Positions 6,941-15,355 of a DNA stretch of 25,671 nt are shown here, in pieces (positions within the stretch are counted from its first letter, which is position 1; the number at the start of each line of letters is the position of its first letter). The notes beneath the pieces were generated by a model. It was not told where the DNA came from. It saw nothing but the letters and a program-made list of their open reading frames with translations, and made no database searches. Location: positions 1-25,671 of the IMG/VR virus record IMGVR_UViG_3300009146_000032. One strand, given 5' to 3'. The DNA comes from a virus. Both the position numbers and the translations under genes were made by a program.

Positions 6941-7495
6941 ATGCCCGACCAGCCCGACCCCTCGACTGCCGAGCCCGATCAGCCCGAGACCGACCCGCCA
7001 CCCAAGCCCGACCCGGAGCCCGATACCGAACCGGCCGACCTCAAGAAACTTCAGGCGACGTTGGCGGCTGAGCGGCGGGCGCGGGTCGCGGCGGAGCGCG
7101 AGGCCGCCAAGCTGCGCGACGAGCACGCCACCGACGCCGACAAGGCCCTGGCCGCGGCCCGCGACGAGGGCCGCCGCGAGGCGCTCGGTCAGATCTCGGC
7201 CCGCATGGTCGACGCCGAGGTCCGCGCCGCCGCCGCCGGGCGCCTCGCGGACCCGGCCGACGCGGCCCGGCTGCTCGACGTCGCCACGTTCGTCGATGAC
7301 GACACCGGCGAGATCGATCGGGCCGGCATCGGCGCGGCCATCGACGAGCTCATCGAAGCGAAGCCGTACCTGAAGGCCGGGGAGCCGGCGCGCAACGGGC
7401 ACCCACCGCCGGCGGCGCCGCAGGGCACCCGGCCCGGCCCGGCCGTCGAGGGTGACGGCGACGCGTTCCTGCGCCGGGTGGCGCGCGGCAACTGA
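6941..7495 (+). CDS. Scaffolding protein
   Basis: Scaffold proteins shape the procapsid and leave before packaging. The 184-residue product has a Pro/Asp-rich acidic N-terminus (residues 1-35), a long charged helix likely to form a coiled coil (about 36-90: 'LKKLQATLAAERRARVAAER' and following), an alpha-helical middle ('AAAAGRLADPADAARLLDVA'), and a Pro-rich linker before a short C-terminal basic segment 'FLRRVARGN', which would be the capsid-binding end. Position immediately before the capsid gene and composition support the call. The stop TGA starts the second TGACC-N4-GGTCA site. Confidence 0.82.
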   Translation: MPDQPDPSTAEPDQPETDPPPKPDPEPDTEPADLKKLQATLAAERRARVAAEREAAKLRDEHATDADKALAAARDEGRREALGQISARMVDAEVRAAAAGRLADPADAARLLDVATFVDDDTGEIDRAGIGAAIDELIEAKPYLKAGEPARNGHPPPAAPQGTRPGPAVEGDGDAFLRRVARGN

Positions 7496-7506
7496 CCGAC
7501 CGGTCA
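7493..7506. promoter_or_regulatory. Second TGACC-N4-GGTCA inverted repeat, before the capsid gene
   Basis: TGACCGACCGGTCA differs by one base from the core of the palindrome at 4759-4772, and as there its first three bases are the stop codon of the upstream gene. It opens a 159-base gap (7496-7654) before the capsid gene, in which there is no convincing coding frame; GGGAGGG at 7641-7647 is the capsid ribosome-binding site. I infer a shared operator or processing site. No good -10/-35 pair stands beside this copy. Confidence 0.4.
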
Positions 7507-7654
7507 TACTGAACCCGAGCCGGGACGACGTGATGTCAACCGGCGGGCCGGCAACGGCCGGGCGCGTGATGCGCCGAACCCCGGAGTGACGGCGCGATGC
7601 CAATCCCCGAGGTCGAGCTGAGCTGTATTCGACCATCGAAGGGAGGGCGCTGCC

Positions 7655-8662
7655 GTGCCCGTCATCGACTCGACGTTGATCCCGACGTCGATCAGCACCC
7701 AGATCATCGGCGCCGTCACCGAGCAGTCAGTCGTGATGAAGCTGGCCAACCGCCAGCCCATGCCGACCGGCGCCACATCCGTCCCGATCCTCAAGACCCT
7801 CCCGACGTCGGGCTGGGTCAACGGCCACGGCGGCCGCAAGCCGGCCACGACCATCGAGTGGACCTCGGACAACATCGTCCCCGAGGAAGTCGCCGCGGTC
7901 ATCGCCGTCCCGCAGTCGCTGATCGACGACAGCGGCATCCCGATCTGGCCTGCCGTGCAGCAGGCCATCGTCGACGCCGTCACCTACAGCATCGACTCGG
8001 CGATCCTGTTCGGCGAGAACGCGCCACCGACGTTCCCGGTCGACGGCATCGCCGGTCAGGCCCTCGCCGCGGGCCGGGTAGCGCACGCACCCGCAGCCGG
8101 TCCGCCCGTCGTCGACATCGCCGAGGCGATCAACCAGGCGATGGCCGACGTCGAAGCCGACGGCGTGATGCCGACCGGGCACGCCGCGGACGTCACGCTC
8201 AAGTCGAAGCTGCGCGGCCTGCGCACGACGACCGGCGAGCCGCTGTTCGTCCCGAACCTCGGCGCCGGCATGTACGACACCATCTGGAACCTGCCCGTTG
8301 CCTGGTCGGCGTCGGGCGCGTTCGACATCACCGTCGCCGATCTGATCACCGGCGACTGGTCCAAGGTGATCGTCGGTGTCCGTCAGGACATCCGGGTCGA
8401 GACCTCGACCGACGGCACGATCGTCGACTCCGCCGGCAAGGTGCTCGTGTCCGCGTTCCAGGACAACCAGGTGCTGATGAAGGTGTTCGCCCGCCTGGGC
8501 TACGTCATCGGCATCCCGGTCAGCCGCCGGGCGAACGGCCCGGCGTTCCCGTTCGGGCTCGTCAAGTCCGGCACCGGCGTCGGCACGTTCGCCGCCCGCG
8601 GCGCCGAGGGCGACGAGACCGGCGACGAGACCGGACCCGCCGCCAAGACCACCAAGCGCTGA
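7655..8662 (+). CDS. Major capsid protein, HK97 fold
   Basis: The main shell protein, 335 residues. It shows the pattern of HK97 gp5-like capsid proteins without a delta domain: an N-terminal arm, 'VVMKLANRQPMPTGATSVPI' (about 27-46), 'WTSDNIVPEEVAAVIAVPQS' with 'LIDDSG' (spine and P-domain), 'AVTYSIDSAILFGE', then the A-domain 'VVDIAEAINQAMADVEADG', 'LKSKLRGLRTTTGEPLF', and 'VLVSAFQDNQVLMKVFARLG' near the C-terminus. The scaffold is a separate gene upstream. GTG at 7655 has a strong GGGAGGG eight bases upstream. The last 25 residues are Gly/Glu/Lys-rich and probably flexible. Confidence 0.9.
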   Translation: MPVIDSTLIPTSISTQIIGAVTEQSVVMKLANRQPMPTGATSVPILKTLPTSGWVNGHGGRKPATTIEWTSDNIVPEEVAAVIAVPQSLIDDSGIPIWPAVQQAIVDAVTYSIDSAILFGENAPPTFPVDGIAGQALAAGRVAHAPAAGPPVVDIAEAINQAMADVEADGVMPTGHAADVTLKSKLRGLRTTTGEPLFVPNLGAGMYDTIWNLPVAWSASGAFDITVADLITGDWSKVIVGVRQDIRVETSTDGTIVDSAGKVLVSAFQDNQVLMKVFARLGYVIGIPVSRRANGPAFPFGLVKSGTGVGTFAARGAEGDETGDETGPAAKTTKR

Positions 8663-8681
8663 GTCCCGAGGGGTCGGGGGA

Positions 8682-9101
8682 ATGGGCGCGCCGCTGTGTG
8701 AGATCGCCGACGTCGAGGCGCTCATCGGCGCGCCCGTCCCCGCCGACCGAGTCCCCGGCGTCACCCGGCTCATCGAGCTGGCGTCGGGGGTCGTGGCCGC
8801 CGGCTGCCGGACGCTGCCGACGATCACACCCGACGTGGTCACCACGGTCACCGCAACCCTGGTGACCCGCCAGTACCTGAACCCGTCGATGGCGTCGTCG
8901 GAGGGCCTGGCCGGCTACCGGATCAGCCACTCGGCGCATGGCCTGGTCCTCACGGACGCCGACCGTGCCGCCCTGGGCGACTGGGCCGCGGTGCCGGCCG
9001 GCAAGGGCGCCTACAGCGTCCTCACCCCCTCGCCGTTCGCCTACGGGAACGAGCAGCCCGGATGGCCGTTCGTGCTCGTCGACGAGGAGCCCGTCCCGTG
9101 A
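8682..9101 (+). CDS. Head-tail connector (adaptor) protein
   Basis: Adaptor proteins bind below the portal and begin the neck. The 139-residue product has the family pattern: 'CEIADVEALIGAPVPADRV' at the start, a helix 'VTRLIELASGVVAAGCRTL', and 'VVTTVTATLVTRQYLNP' followed by 'SEGLAGYRIS' and 'LTDADRAAL'. It is the first gene after the capsid, where this protein is expected. ATG at 8682 follows a G-rich ribosome-binding site. The stop overlaps the next GTG by four bases. Confidence 0.8.
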   Translation: MGAPLCEIADVEALIGAPVPADRVPGVTRLIELASGVVAAGCRTLPTITPDVVTTVTATLVTRQYLNPSMASSEGLAGYRISHSAHGLVLTDADRAALGDWAAVPAGKGAYSVLTPSPFAYGNEQPGWPFVLVDEEPVP

Positions 9102-9442
9102 GCGTCGCCGCGCTCGCCCGGCGCCCGGCGTTCCTGCACCGCCGCCTCGGCGACATCGGCGCCGTCGACCCCTACAACGCGGACCTCGGCGAGTGGGAGG
9201 CGACCCCCACCCGGGCGTACGGCACCCAGCGGCGGGCGAACGAGCAGACCGACGACGGCGGGATGGTCTCGGTCGAGGACTGGTCGCTCGTCTGGGCCGA
9301 CGACCTGCCGGCGGCGGCCGCCGACCGGCTCGACATCACCGGCATCGGCCTGTTCGAGCTCGTCGGGCCCGCGCAGCGGGTCGTGCACCCCCAGACGAAC
9401 CGGTTCAGCCACGTCGAAGCGACCGGGCGGCTGGTGACCTGA
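9098..9442 (+). CDS. Head-tail stopper (head closure) protein
   Basis: The stopper seals the packaged head below the adaptor. The 114-residue protein reads as a small beta barrel: 'AYGTQRRANEQTDDGGMVSV', 'EDWSLVWADDLPAAAADRLD', 'GIGLFELVGPAQRVVHPQT', then 'HVEATGRLVT'. The closing 'GPAQRVVHPQTNRFSHVEAT' resembles the head-tail joining family. The call depends mainly on position (adaptor, stopper, gp10-like, terminator). GTG at 9098 overlaps the adaptor stop. Confidence 0.7.
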   Translation: MSVAALARRPAFLHRRLGDIGAVDPYNADLGEWEATPTRAYGTQRRANEQTDDGGMVSVEDWSLVWADDLPAAAADRLDITGIGLFELVGPAQRVVHPQTNRFSHVEATGRLVT

Positions 9443-9792
9443 TGGCCGCCAAGGTCTCCCTCGACGTCGACGTCACCTTCAGCCCGGACCCGGGCGGGTA
9501 CCGCGACATCGGGTTCATGCCGGGCATGCGGCCCTTCACGACCGAGACCGCCACCCGCTACGCCGCGCTCGCCCGCCAGTTCACGCCGGCGAACACGGGC
9601 CGGGTGCGCCGCGCCATCCGCGTGATGGTCCCGGGCGCCGACCGCCGCTCGGTGTACACGGGCGTGCGGGCCAGCTGGTCGTTCTGGCACTTCGTCGAGT
9701 TCGGCACCGCCCACCAACGCCCGGCGGCACCGTTCCGCAACGCCGCCGGCGCGCTCGGCCTGCACTTCGATGACTCCGGCCGGGGGTCGTGA
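9442..9792 (+). CDS. HK97 gp10-like neck / minor tail protein
   Basis: ATG at 9442 overlaps the previous stop (TGATG). The 116-residue protein ends with the clear HK97-gp10 family signature 'WHFVEFGTAHQRPAAPFRNA' (about residues 83-102), preceded by 'ANTGRVRRAIRV' and 'SVYTGVRASWSF'. Proteins of this family act in neck or tail completion. It sits between the stopper and the tail terminator as usual. Confidence 0.85.
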   Translation: MAAKVSLDVDVTFSPDPGGYRDIGFMPGMRPFTTETATRYAALARQFTPANTGRVRRAIRVMVPGADRRSVYTGVRASWSFWHFVEFGTAHQRPAAPFRNAAGALGLHFDDSGRGS

Positions 9793-10289
9793 TGGCGCTC
9801 GTCACGATGCCCGACGTCGAACGGCTCGTCATCGACGCCCTCATCGCCGATCCCGACGTCGCCGCGCTCGTCTCGGGCCGCGTCTACGGCGCGCTCCCGA
9901 ACGCCAAGGTGTTCCCTCTCATCCGGGTCGTTCGCTACGGCGGCCAGATGATCGACGGCGGCGACCCGTTCTGGGCCGACGCGCCGGCCCTGCAGATCGA
10001 CACGTGGGCCGACCGCAAGGCCGAAGCCGTCGGCCTGGCCGAGGTCGTGCGCGCCGTGTGCGCCCAGCGCCTGGCCGGCACCCATCCCGGCGGCGTCGTC
10101 GCCGGCGTCGGCATCGGCACCTCCGTCTACGACCCCGATCAGTCGTTCAACCCGGCGAAACCGAGGGTGCGCCTCTCGCTCGATCTGGTCACCCGGCCGG
10201 TCCCGGCCGGCCCGTTCGCTCACAGCTCGCCTCTCGCGGCCGCCCCGCGGGAGACCGAACCGACCGGGCCGTCCCCGGTCAGAAAGTAG
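9789..10289 (+). CDS. Tail terminator (tail completion) protein
   Basis: The terminator caps the tail tube and joins it to the head. GTG at 9789 gives the GTGA overlap; the ATG at 9792 right after it is equally possible and shortens the product by one residue. The 166-residue protein has 'MPDVERLVIDALIADPDVAALV', 'VYGALPNAKVFPLIRVVRYGG', 'ALQIDTWADRKAEAVGLAEV' and 'RLSLDLVTRPVP', the alpha/beta pattern of small terminators, plus a Pro-rich tail of about 30 residues. The position before the major tail protein supports this. Confidence 0.75.
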   Translation: MMALVTMPDVERLVIDALIADPDVAALVSGRVYGALPNAKVFPLIRVVRYGGQMIDGGDPFWADAPALQIDTWADRKAEAVGLAEVVRAVCAQRLAGTHPGGVVAGVGIGTSVYDPDQSFNPAKPRVRLSLDLVTRPVPAGPFAHSSPLAAAPRETEPTGPSPVRK

Positions 10290-10297
10290 GACCCCGC

Positions 10298-11146
10298 ATG
10301 ACCGTTCAACTGAACGCCTACCAGCCCGACGCGGACGGCGACCCGCTGCTCGTGTACGCGGACGTCACCGAGGCCCAGTGGCCGGTGACGATCGCCTGGG
10401 GTGACGGCTCGACCGACCAGGTCCCCGCCGACGACGAAGAGGACATCGAGCACACCTACCGCCAGGGCGGCTCGTTCAACGTGACGGCCACCGACGCCGC
10501 CGGCGCCTCTTCCCAGTCGACCGTGACGCTGCCCTTCAGCGAAGCCCGGGCGGCGTCGGCCGCCGCCGGCGCGACCCCGATGGCGGCCGGCGGCGCCAAG
10601 GGCGACCCCGACGCCGTCGTCCTCGGCCCGGGCCTGCTCTTCGTCGGCGACACGAGCGCCGCCGACCCGCCCGACGCCACGACGCCGCCGTCGGCGACCG
10701 CGTTCCGGCCGGTCGGCTACACCGAGGAGGGCTCGTCGTTCGCGTACGAGACGACGTCTGAGGACATCACGGTCGCCGAGGAGAACGACCCGATCCGCAC
10801 CGTCCCGACCGGCACCTCCTCGACGCTGTCGTTCTCGATGGCCGAGATGACGTGGGAGAACCTGCTCCTCGCCCTCAACGCCGGATCGTCGGCCGGTACG
10901 ACGCCGCCGACGGCGCCGACGCTGATCGAACCGGTCGAGCCCGGCACCGAGCAGCGCGTGAAGCTCATCTGGGACTCCGACTACGGGTCCCGGTGGATCT
11001 TCCGGCAGTGCATCCAGTCCGGGACGCTCACGATCGACCGCAAGAAGGCACCTGACAAGGGCCTGCTGCCGGTCGAGTTCAAGTGCGAGAAGCCGCCCAC
11101 GGGCGCGCCGTTCGCGGTGATCCCGAGTGCCAGCGGGCTTGTCTGA
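10298..11146 (+). CDS. Major tail (tube) protein with N-terminal PKD-like domain
   Basis: It polymerises into the tail tube. Residues about 28-78 look like a PKD immunoglobulin-like domain: 'WGDGSTDQV', 'IEHTYRQGG' and 'FNVTATDAAGAS' are typical. A Gly/Ala linker (about 85-105) follows, and then the tube domain with 'LFVGDTSAADPPDATTPPS', 'FRPVGYTEEG', 'FAYETTSEDITVAEENDPI', 'TLSFSMAEMTWENLLLALN' and 'WIFRQCIQSGTLTIDRKKAP', which match actinophage tube proteins. Ig-like decoration domains of tail proteins are more usual at the C-terminus. ATG at 10298 is preceded by a GTAGGA; the stop overlaps the next ATG. Confidence 0.85.
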   Translation: MTVQLNAYQPDADGDPLLVYADVTEAQWPVTIAWGDGSTDQVPADDEEDIEHTYRQGGSFNVTATDAAGASSQSTVTLPFSEARAASAAAGATPMAAGGAKGDPDAVVLGPGLLFVGDTSAADPPDATTPPSATAFRPVGYTEEGSSFAYETTSEDITVAEENDPIRTVPTGTSSTLSFSMAEMTWENLLLALNAGSSAGTTPPTAPTLIEPVEPGTEQRVKLIWDSDYGSRWIFRQCIQSGTLTIDRKKAPDKGLLPVEFKCEKPPTGAPFAVIPSASGLV

Positions 11147-11583
11147 TGCATCTCGGCGAGCTGGCTGCCGCGAAGGCCGAGACGACCGCCGAGCCGATCA
11201 CGTTCGACTGGCACGGCCACAAGATCCGGTGCCGGGCCGAGCTGCCGGCGCTGCCGCTGCTCGAGCTGGCCGCCACGGGCGACGAGCTGAAGGACACGGC
11301 CGCGGAGGACGACTTCATGGTCGTCGGCGCCGCGTTCTACCGGTTCCTCGAATCGGTGATCGACCCGGGCGACTGGTCGGTGTTCCGGCGGGTCTCGACC
11401 CAGCAGGGCGACGGCCCGGAGCAGCTCCTGCCGCTCGTCGAGCAGCTGGGAGCCGCGATCTCGGGACGCCCTACCGGGCGGCGATCCGCCTCGCCCGGTG
11501 GGCCGCCACGAACTACGGGTACCTCGACGGGACCGTTGCCCTCGCGGGCATCGACCTCGGACGTGTCAGTGCTCGCCGGCTGA
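11146..11583 (+). CDS. Tail assembly chaperone G-like (short form)
   Basis: G-like chaperones bind the tape measure before the tail tube forms. ATG at 11146 overlaps the tail-protein stop (TGATG). The 145-residue product has a folded part up to 'LLPLVEQLGAAISGRPTGRR' and then an out-of-frame-looking Ser/Thr/Gly/Pro tail, typical of the short form whose end overlaps the T frame. The longer G-T product is described separately. Position between tail tube and tape measure is diagnostic. Confidence 0.8.
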   Translation: MHLGELAAAKAETTAEPITFDWHGHKIRCRAELPALPLLELAATGDELKDTAAEDDFMVVGAAFYRFLESVIDPGDWSVFRRVSTQQGDGPEQLLPLVEQLGAAISGRPTGRRSASPGGPPRTTGTSTGPLPSRASTSDVSVLAG

Positions 11584-11753
11584 CCAACATCGCCTACGCG
11601 GTCCTCACCCGTGGTCTCGACGACGACGGCGTGACCCGCCTCAACGCCAACCTCCTTGAACCGGTCCTGACTGACCGGGCTCGTCGGCGGATCGCGCAAC
11701 GCCACCGCCGGGTCGCGGTCGCGCGCTTCGGAGGGGAGGTGCTCGCCTCGTGA
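11146..11753 (+). CDS. Tail assembly chaperone G-T fusion made by -1 frameshift
   Basis: From about 11469 the -1 frame encodes the T domain: 'YRAAIRLARWAATNYGYLDG', 'LAGIDLGRVSARRLTNIAYA', 'LTRGLDDDGVTRLNANLLEP', ending at TGA 11751-11753, which overlaps the tape-measure GTG. The T frame has no plausible start of its own, so a ribosomal frameshift from G is expected, as in other siphophages. No textbook X-XXY-YYZ heptamer is present; CTCGGGA at 11460-11466 (codons TCG GGA re-pairing as CTC GGG) is the best candidate and would join AAIS to GTPYRAA. The exact slip site is uncertain. Confidence 0.7.
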
Positions 11754-14700
11754 CCACGATCGGTGACGCCTTCGTCGCCATCCGCCCGGACCTGTCGGGG
11801 TTCGCGGCGGAGACCAACCGCGGCGTGTCCGGCGCGCTCGCCGGCGTCGGTGACGCCCTCGCCGGTGTCGGCCGGGCCGTGTCCACGGCGTTCACGATCG
11901 GCGCCACCGCCGCCGCCGGCTTCGGAGCCGCCGCGGTGGCCGCCGGCAAGGACTACAACGTCCTGTCCCAGACCTCGACCGCGGCGTTCAAGACGATCCT
12001 GGGCTCGGCCGACGCCGCCCAGGAGATGATGGGCAAGATCGCGGCGTTCGCCAAGACGAGCCCGTTCCCCCGTCAGGCGTTCATCGAGGCCACCCAGCAG
12101 ATGCTGGCCTTCGGGTTCTCGGCCGACAAGGTCGTGCCGACCCTCGACGCCATCCAGAACGCCGTGGCGGCCACCGGCGGCGGCGCCGCCCAGATCGGTG
12201 AGATCGCCGACGTCCTCTCCAAGGTCCAGTCGACCGGCAAGTTCAGCGCCGATGTCCTGAACCAGCTCGGCGTGCGCGGCGTCGACGCCGCCAAGCTGAT
12301 CGGCGCCGAGATGGGTCTGACGTCGAACCAGATCCGCTCACAGATCACCGAAGGCACCCTCGACGCCGGCAAAGCCCTCGACGCCCTCACCGCCGGCATG
12401 GCCAAGTCCTTCGCCGGCGCCGCCGCCGGCGTGAAGGAGACCTGGGTCGGTGCCACCGACCGGATCCGCAGCGCCACCCGCGACATCGGCTCCATCATCG
12501 TCGAGCCGTTCATCTCCAAGGCCGGCGGCGGCATGGCCGTCACCTGGGCCAACGACATCGCCAACGCCCTGCGCGGCCTCGAACCGGCGATCGCGCCACT
12601 GGTCAGCATCGTCGTCGAACGGCTCGGCCCGGCGCTCGGGTCCGTCACGCCGATCATCGAGAAGGTCACCGGGCTGTTCAAGGGCATCGACAGCACCGAG
12701 ATCACCGGCGCCGTCGACAGCCTCTCCGGGCTCGCACCCATCCTCGGACCACTGGCCGGCGCCATGCTGGCGGTCGGCGGAGCGAACATCGCCGATCAGC
12801 TCGGCCCGCTCGGCCAGCTCGTCCCCACCCTCTCGCCGATCACCGCCGCGCTCGTCGGGATGGCGATCGCCACGCCGTCGGTGCGCGAAGCGATCGGTGA
12901 GCTGGCCGGCGCCATCGGCCCGCTCGTCGCCGACCTCGGGTCCGCGCTGCTGCCGGTCCTCGACGCCCTCAGCGTCGCTGTGTCGATGATCGCACCCATC
13001 TTCGTGCAGCTCGTCACCGCGGCCATCCAGCCGTTGATGGGTGCGCTGATCCCGCTGATCCCGCTCGTCGTCGACGTCGTCACCATCCTCGGCGACTCCC
13101 TCTCCGGTGCTCTGGGCGCGCTCATCCCGATCGTGTCCTCGGTCGTGCAGACCCTGACCGGGCTCCTCGGCCCGATCCTCGCCGCGCTCCTCCCGGCCCT
13201 CGGCACGCTGGTGAGCGTCGTCGGGGGTGCCCTTCAGACGGCGCTCACCGCGCTGCAACCCCTGTTCGCCGCGCTCGTCCCCATCGCCACCCAGCTCGGC
13301 AACCTGTTCGGGACCCTCATCACGAACGCGCTCGCCGCGCTCATGCCCGTGTTCAACGCCCTGGTGCCGATCATCAGCCAGGTCGCCACCGTGTTCGGGA
13401 CGCTCGTCACCGACACGTTGGCCACGATGATGCCGGTCATCACCGCCGTCGTGCCGATGATTTCCCAGCTGGCCACCATGTTCGGCCAGGTCCTCGCCGG
13501 CGCCCTGGGCGCCATCATGCCGCTCATCACGGCGCTGATGCCGATCTTCGGGACCCTCGCCGGCCTCCTGGTCGGGGTGGTCAAGACCGCCCTCGACGCC
13601 CTCATGCCGGCGCTCACCGCGCTGATGCCGATCATCGGGCAGATCGCCGGGATCATCGCCGACGTCCTGGGCCGGGCGCTCGAGGTCCTCATGCCCGTGA
13701 TCAGCCAGGTCGCCGGCGTCCTCGCCGGCGTCCTCGGTACGGCGATGCAGACCCTCGGCCCGATCCTCGAACGGCTCATGCCCGTGATCGGCCAGCTCGC
13801 CGACACCATCGGCAACGTCCTGATGACCGTCCTCGACGCGCTCGCACCGATCTTCGCCGCGTTGATGCCCATCGTCGGTCAACTCGCCGACCTGCTCGCC
13901 GGCGTGTTCGGGACCGCGTTGAACGCGCTCATGCCGATCCTCGAAAAGCTGATGCCGGTCGTCGCCAAGGTCGCCGACATCCTCGGTGACGTCCTCCTGA
14001 CCGCCATCAACGCGCTCATGCCGATCTTCGACGCGTTCAGCCCGATCATCGGGACGCTCGCGGGGATCATCACCGACCTGCTGGGCACCGCGCTCGACGC
14101 CCTGATGCCGATCATCGACGCCCTCATGCCGATCTTCAGTGAGATCGGTGACCTGTTCGTCGAGATGGCACCGGTCATCAAAGACCTCGGCACCGCCGTC
14201 TCCGGGATCCTCATGCAGGCCCTCGACGCGCTGATGCCGTTGATCAAGGCGTTGATGCCGATCATCACCCAGATCCTCGGTGTGCTCGGCCCGATCCTGA
14301 TGGCGTTGATGCCGCTCGTCCAGATCGCCGGCACCCTCCTGCAGGCGTTGATGCCCGTCGTCACCCTGCTGGTCAACCTCGCCGCAACCGTCCTCACCGC
14401 GCTCGTCACCGCCCTGACGCCGGTCATCTCGGCGTTCACGTGGCTGATCGAACACATCCTCCCGCCGATCGTCACGCTCATCGAGAACCTCGTGAACTGG
14501 ATCGGCAACGCGTTCTCGGCGTTCACCAACATCGGTGACCTGTTGGGCAAAGTCGGCGAATGGTTCAGCGGGCTCGGCGAGAAGGTCGGCGCGTTCATCG
14601 GTACCGCCACCACCTTTTTCTCGGAACTGCCCGGCAAGATCGGCGGCTATCTGGCGAACCTCGGGACGCAGCTATGGGACACGTTGAAGGGCGCCGTGCA

Positions 14701-15355
14701 ACGGATGATCGACGCGCTCGCCGAGATGATCCCCAAGTTCCTCGACTGGTACCTGTCACTGCCCGGCAAGGTCATCGGCGCGCTCGCCAACCTCGGCTCC
14801 ATGCTCTTCGACGCGCTCAAGGGCGCCGCCGGCTGGATGATCACCGGCGTCACCGACAAGATCAAGGAACTGATCGACCTGTTCACCGGTCTCCCGAAAC
14901 GCGTGATCGACGCGATCGGCGACGCCGGCCGCATGCTCCTCGACGTCGGCGGCAAGATCATCCAGGGCCTCATCGACGGCATCACCGGCGCCCTCGGCAA
15001 GCTGAAAGACACACTCGGCGGGATCGCCGGGAAGATCGTCGAGTGGAAAGGCCCACCCGCCTACGACCGCAAGCTGCTCGTCAAGACCGGCTCGCTCGTC
15101 ATGGAAGGCCTGATCGGCGGCATCGAATCCCAGCTCGGCGCCCTCGAAGACACGATGACCGCGGTCACGACCACGATCGCCCAGACGCCACTCACCCTCA
15201 CCGGCGGGTTCGGCGCCGGCCCGCCCGTCGGCACCACGGGCGCCGCCGGCGCCGGCCCGGCCGTCGTCATCGAGAACGCCTCGTTCCACGACGAAGCCGA
15301 CCTCGACCTGCTGCTGCGCACCACCGAGTTCGCCGTCCTCGCCGGGAGAACCTGA
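11750..15355 (+). CDS. Tape measure protein
   Basis: The 1201-residue protein sets tail length; at the usual 1.5 angstrom per residue it would give a tail of roughly 180 nm. The N-terminal part (1-330) has 'IRPDLSGFAAETNRGVSGAL', a hydrophobic stretch, and 'AFAKTSPFPRQAFIEATQQM', typical of tape measures with a TP901-type N-terminal region. Residues about 335-900 are strongly hydrophobic with tandem repeats. The C-terminus contains 'VEWKGPPAYDRKLLVKTGSL' and 'VMEGLIGGIESQL', a common tape-measure end motif. No lysozyme or peptidase domain is visible. GTG at 11750 overlaps the T stop. Confidence 0.95.
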   Translation: MTTIGDAFVAIRPDLSGFAAETNRGVSGALAGVGDALAGVGRAVSTAFTIGATAAAGFGAAAVAAGKDYNVLSQTSTAAFKTILGSADAAQEMMGKIAAFAKTSPFPRQAFIEATQQMLAFGFSADKVVPTLDAIQNAVAATGGGAAQIGEIADVLSKVQSTGKFSADVLNQLGVRGVDAAKLIGAEMGLTSNQIRSQITEGTLDAGKALDALTAGMAKSFAGAAAGVKETWVGATDRIRSATRDIGSIIVEPFISKAGGGMAVTWANDIANALRGLEPAIAPLVSIVVERLGPALGSVTPIIEKVTGLFKGIDSTEITGAVDSLSGLAPILGPLAGAMLAVGGANIADQLGPLGQLVPTLSPITAALVGMAIATPSVREAIGELAGAIGPLVADLGSALLPVLDALSVAVSMIAPIFVQLVTAAIQPLMGALIPLIPLVVDVVTILGDSLSGALGALIPIVSSVVQTLTGLLGPILAALLPALGTLVSVVGGALQTALTALQPLFAALVPIATQLGNLFGTLITNALAALMPVFNALVPIISQVATVFGTLVTDTLATMMPVITAVVPMISQLATMFGQVLAGALGAIMPLITALMPIFGTLAGLLVGVVKTALDALMPALTALMPIIGQIAGIIADVLGRALEVLMPVISQVAGVLAGVLGTAMQTLGPILERLMPVIGQLADTIGNVLMTVLDALAPIFAALMPIVGQLADLLAGVFGTALNALMPILEKLMPVVAKVADILGDVLLTAINALMPIFDAFSPIIGTLAGIITDLLGTALDALMPIIDALMPIFSEIGDLFVEMAPVIKDLGTAVSGILMQALDALMPLIKALMPIITQILGVLGPILMALMPLVQIAGTLLQALMPVVTLLVNLAATVLTALVTALTPVISAFTWLIEHILPPIVTLIENLVNWIGNAFSAFTNIGDLLGKVGEWFSGLGEKVGAFIGTATTFFSELPGKIGGYLANLGTQLWDTLKGAVQRMIDALAEMIPKFLDWYLSLPGKVIGALANLGSMLFDALKGAAGWMITGVTDKIKELIDLFTGLPKRVIDAIGDAGRMLLDVGGKIIQGLIDGITGALGKLKDTLGGIAGKIVEWKGPPAYDRKLLVKTGSLVMEGLIGGIESQLGALEDTMTAVTTTIAQTPLTLTGGFGAGPPVGTTGAAGAGPAVVIENASFHDEADLDLLLRTTEFAVLAGRT
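13241..14089 (+). repeat. 29-residue (87-base) tandem repeats in the tape measure
   Basis: Residues 498-780 split into nine units of exactly 29 residues and one shortened unit of 22 (643-664). The consensus is roughly ALxALMPIxxALMPIIGQLA followed by GxLAGVLGT. Each starts at a codon such as GCG CTC GAC GCC at 13241, 13328 and 14090. More diverged copies continue on both sides, to about residue 900. The repeats are hydrophobic and helix-like; the DNA copies differ at many positions, so they are old. Confidence 0.8.

Noticed and set aside
7548-7561. 5-bp hairpin with AACG loop before the capsid gene
   Set aside because: It is too short to be distinguished from chance in GC-rich sequence.
12338-14455. 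705-residue open frame antisense to the tape measure
   Set aside because: The composition is dominated by Asp, Arg, His and Gly, as expected for the complement of GC-biased codons; the sense strand has a clear tape measure in the right place.
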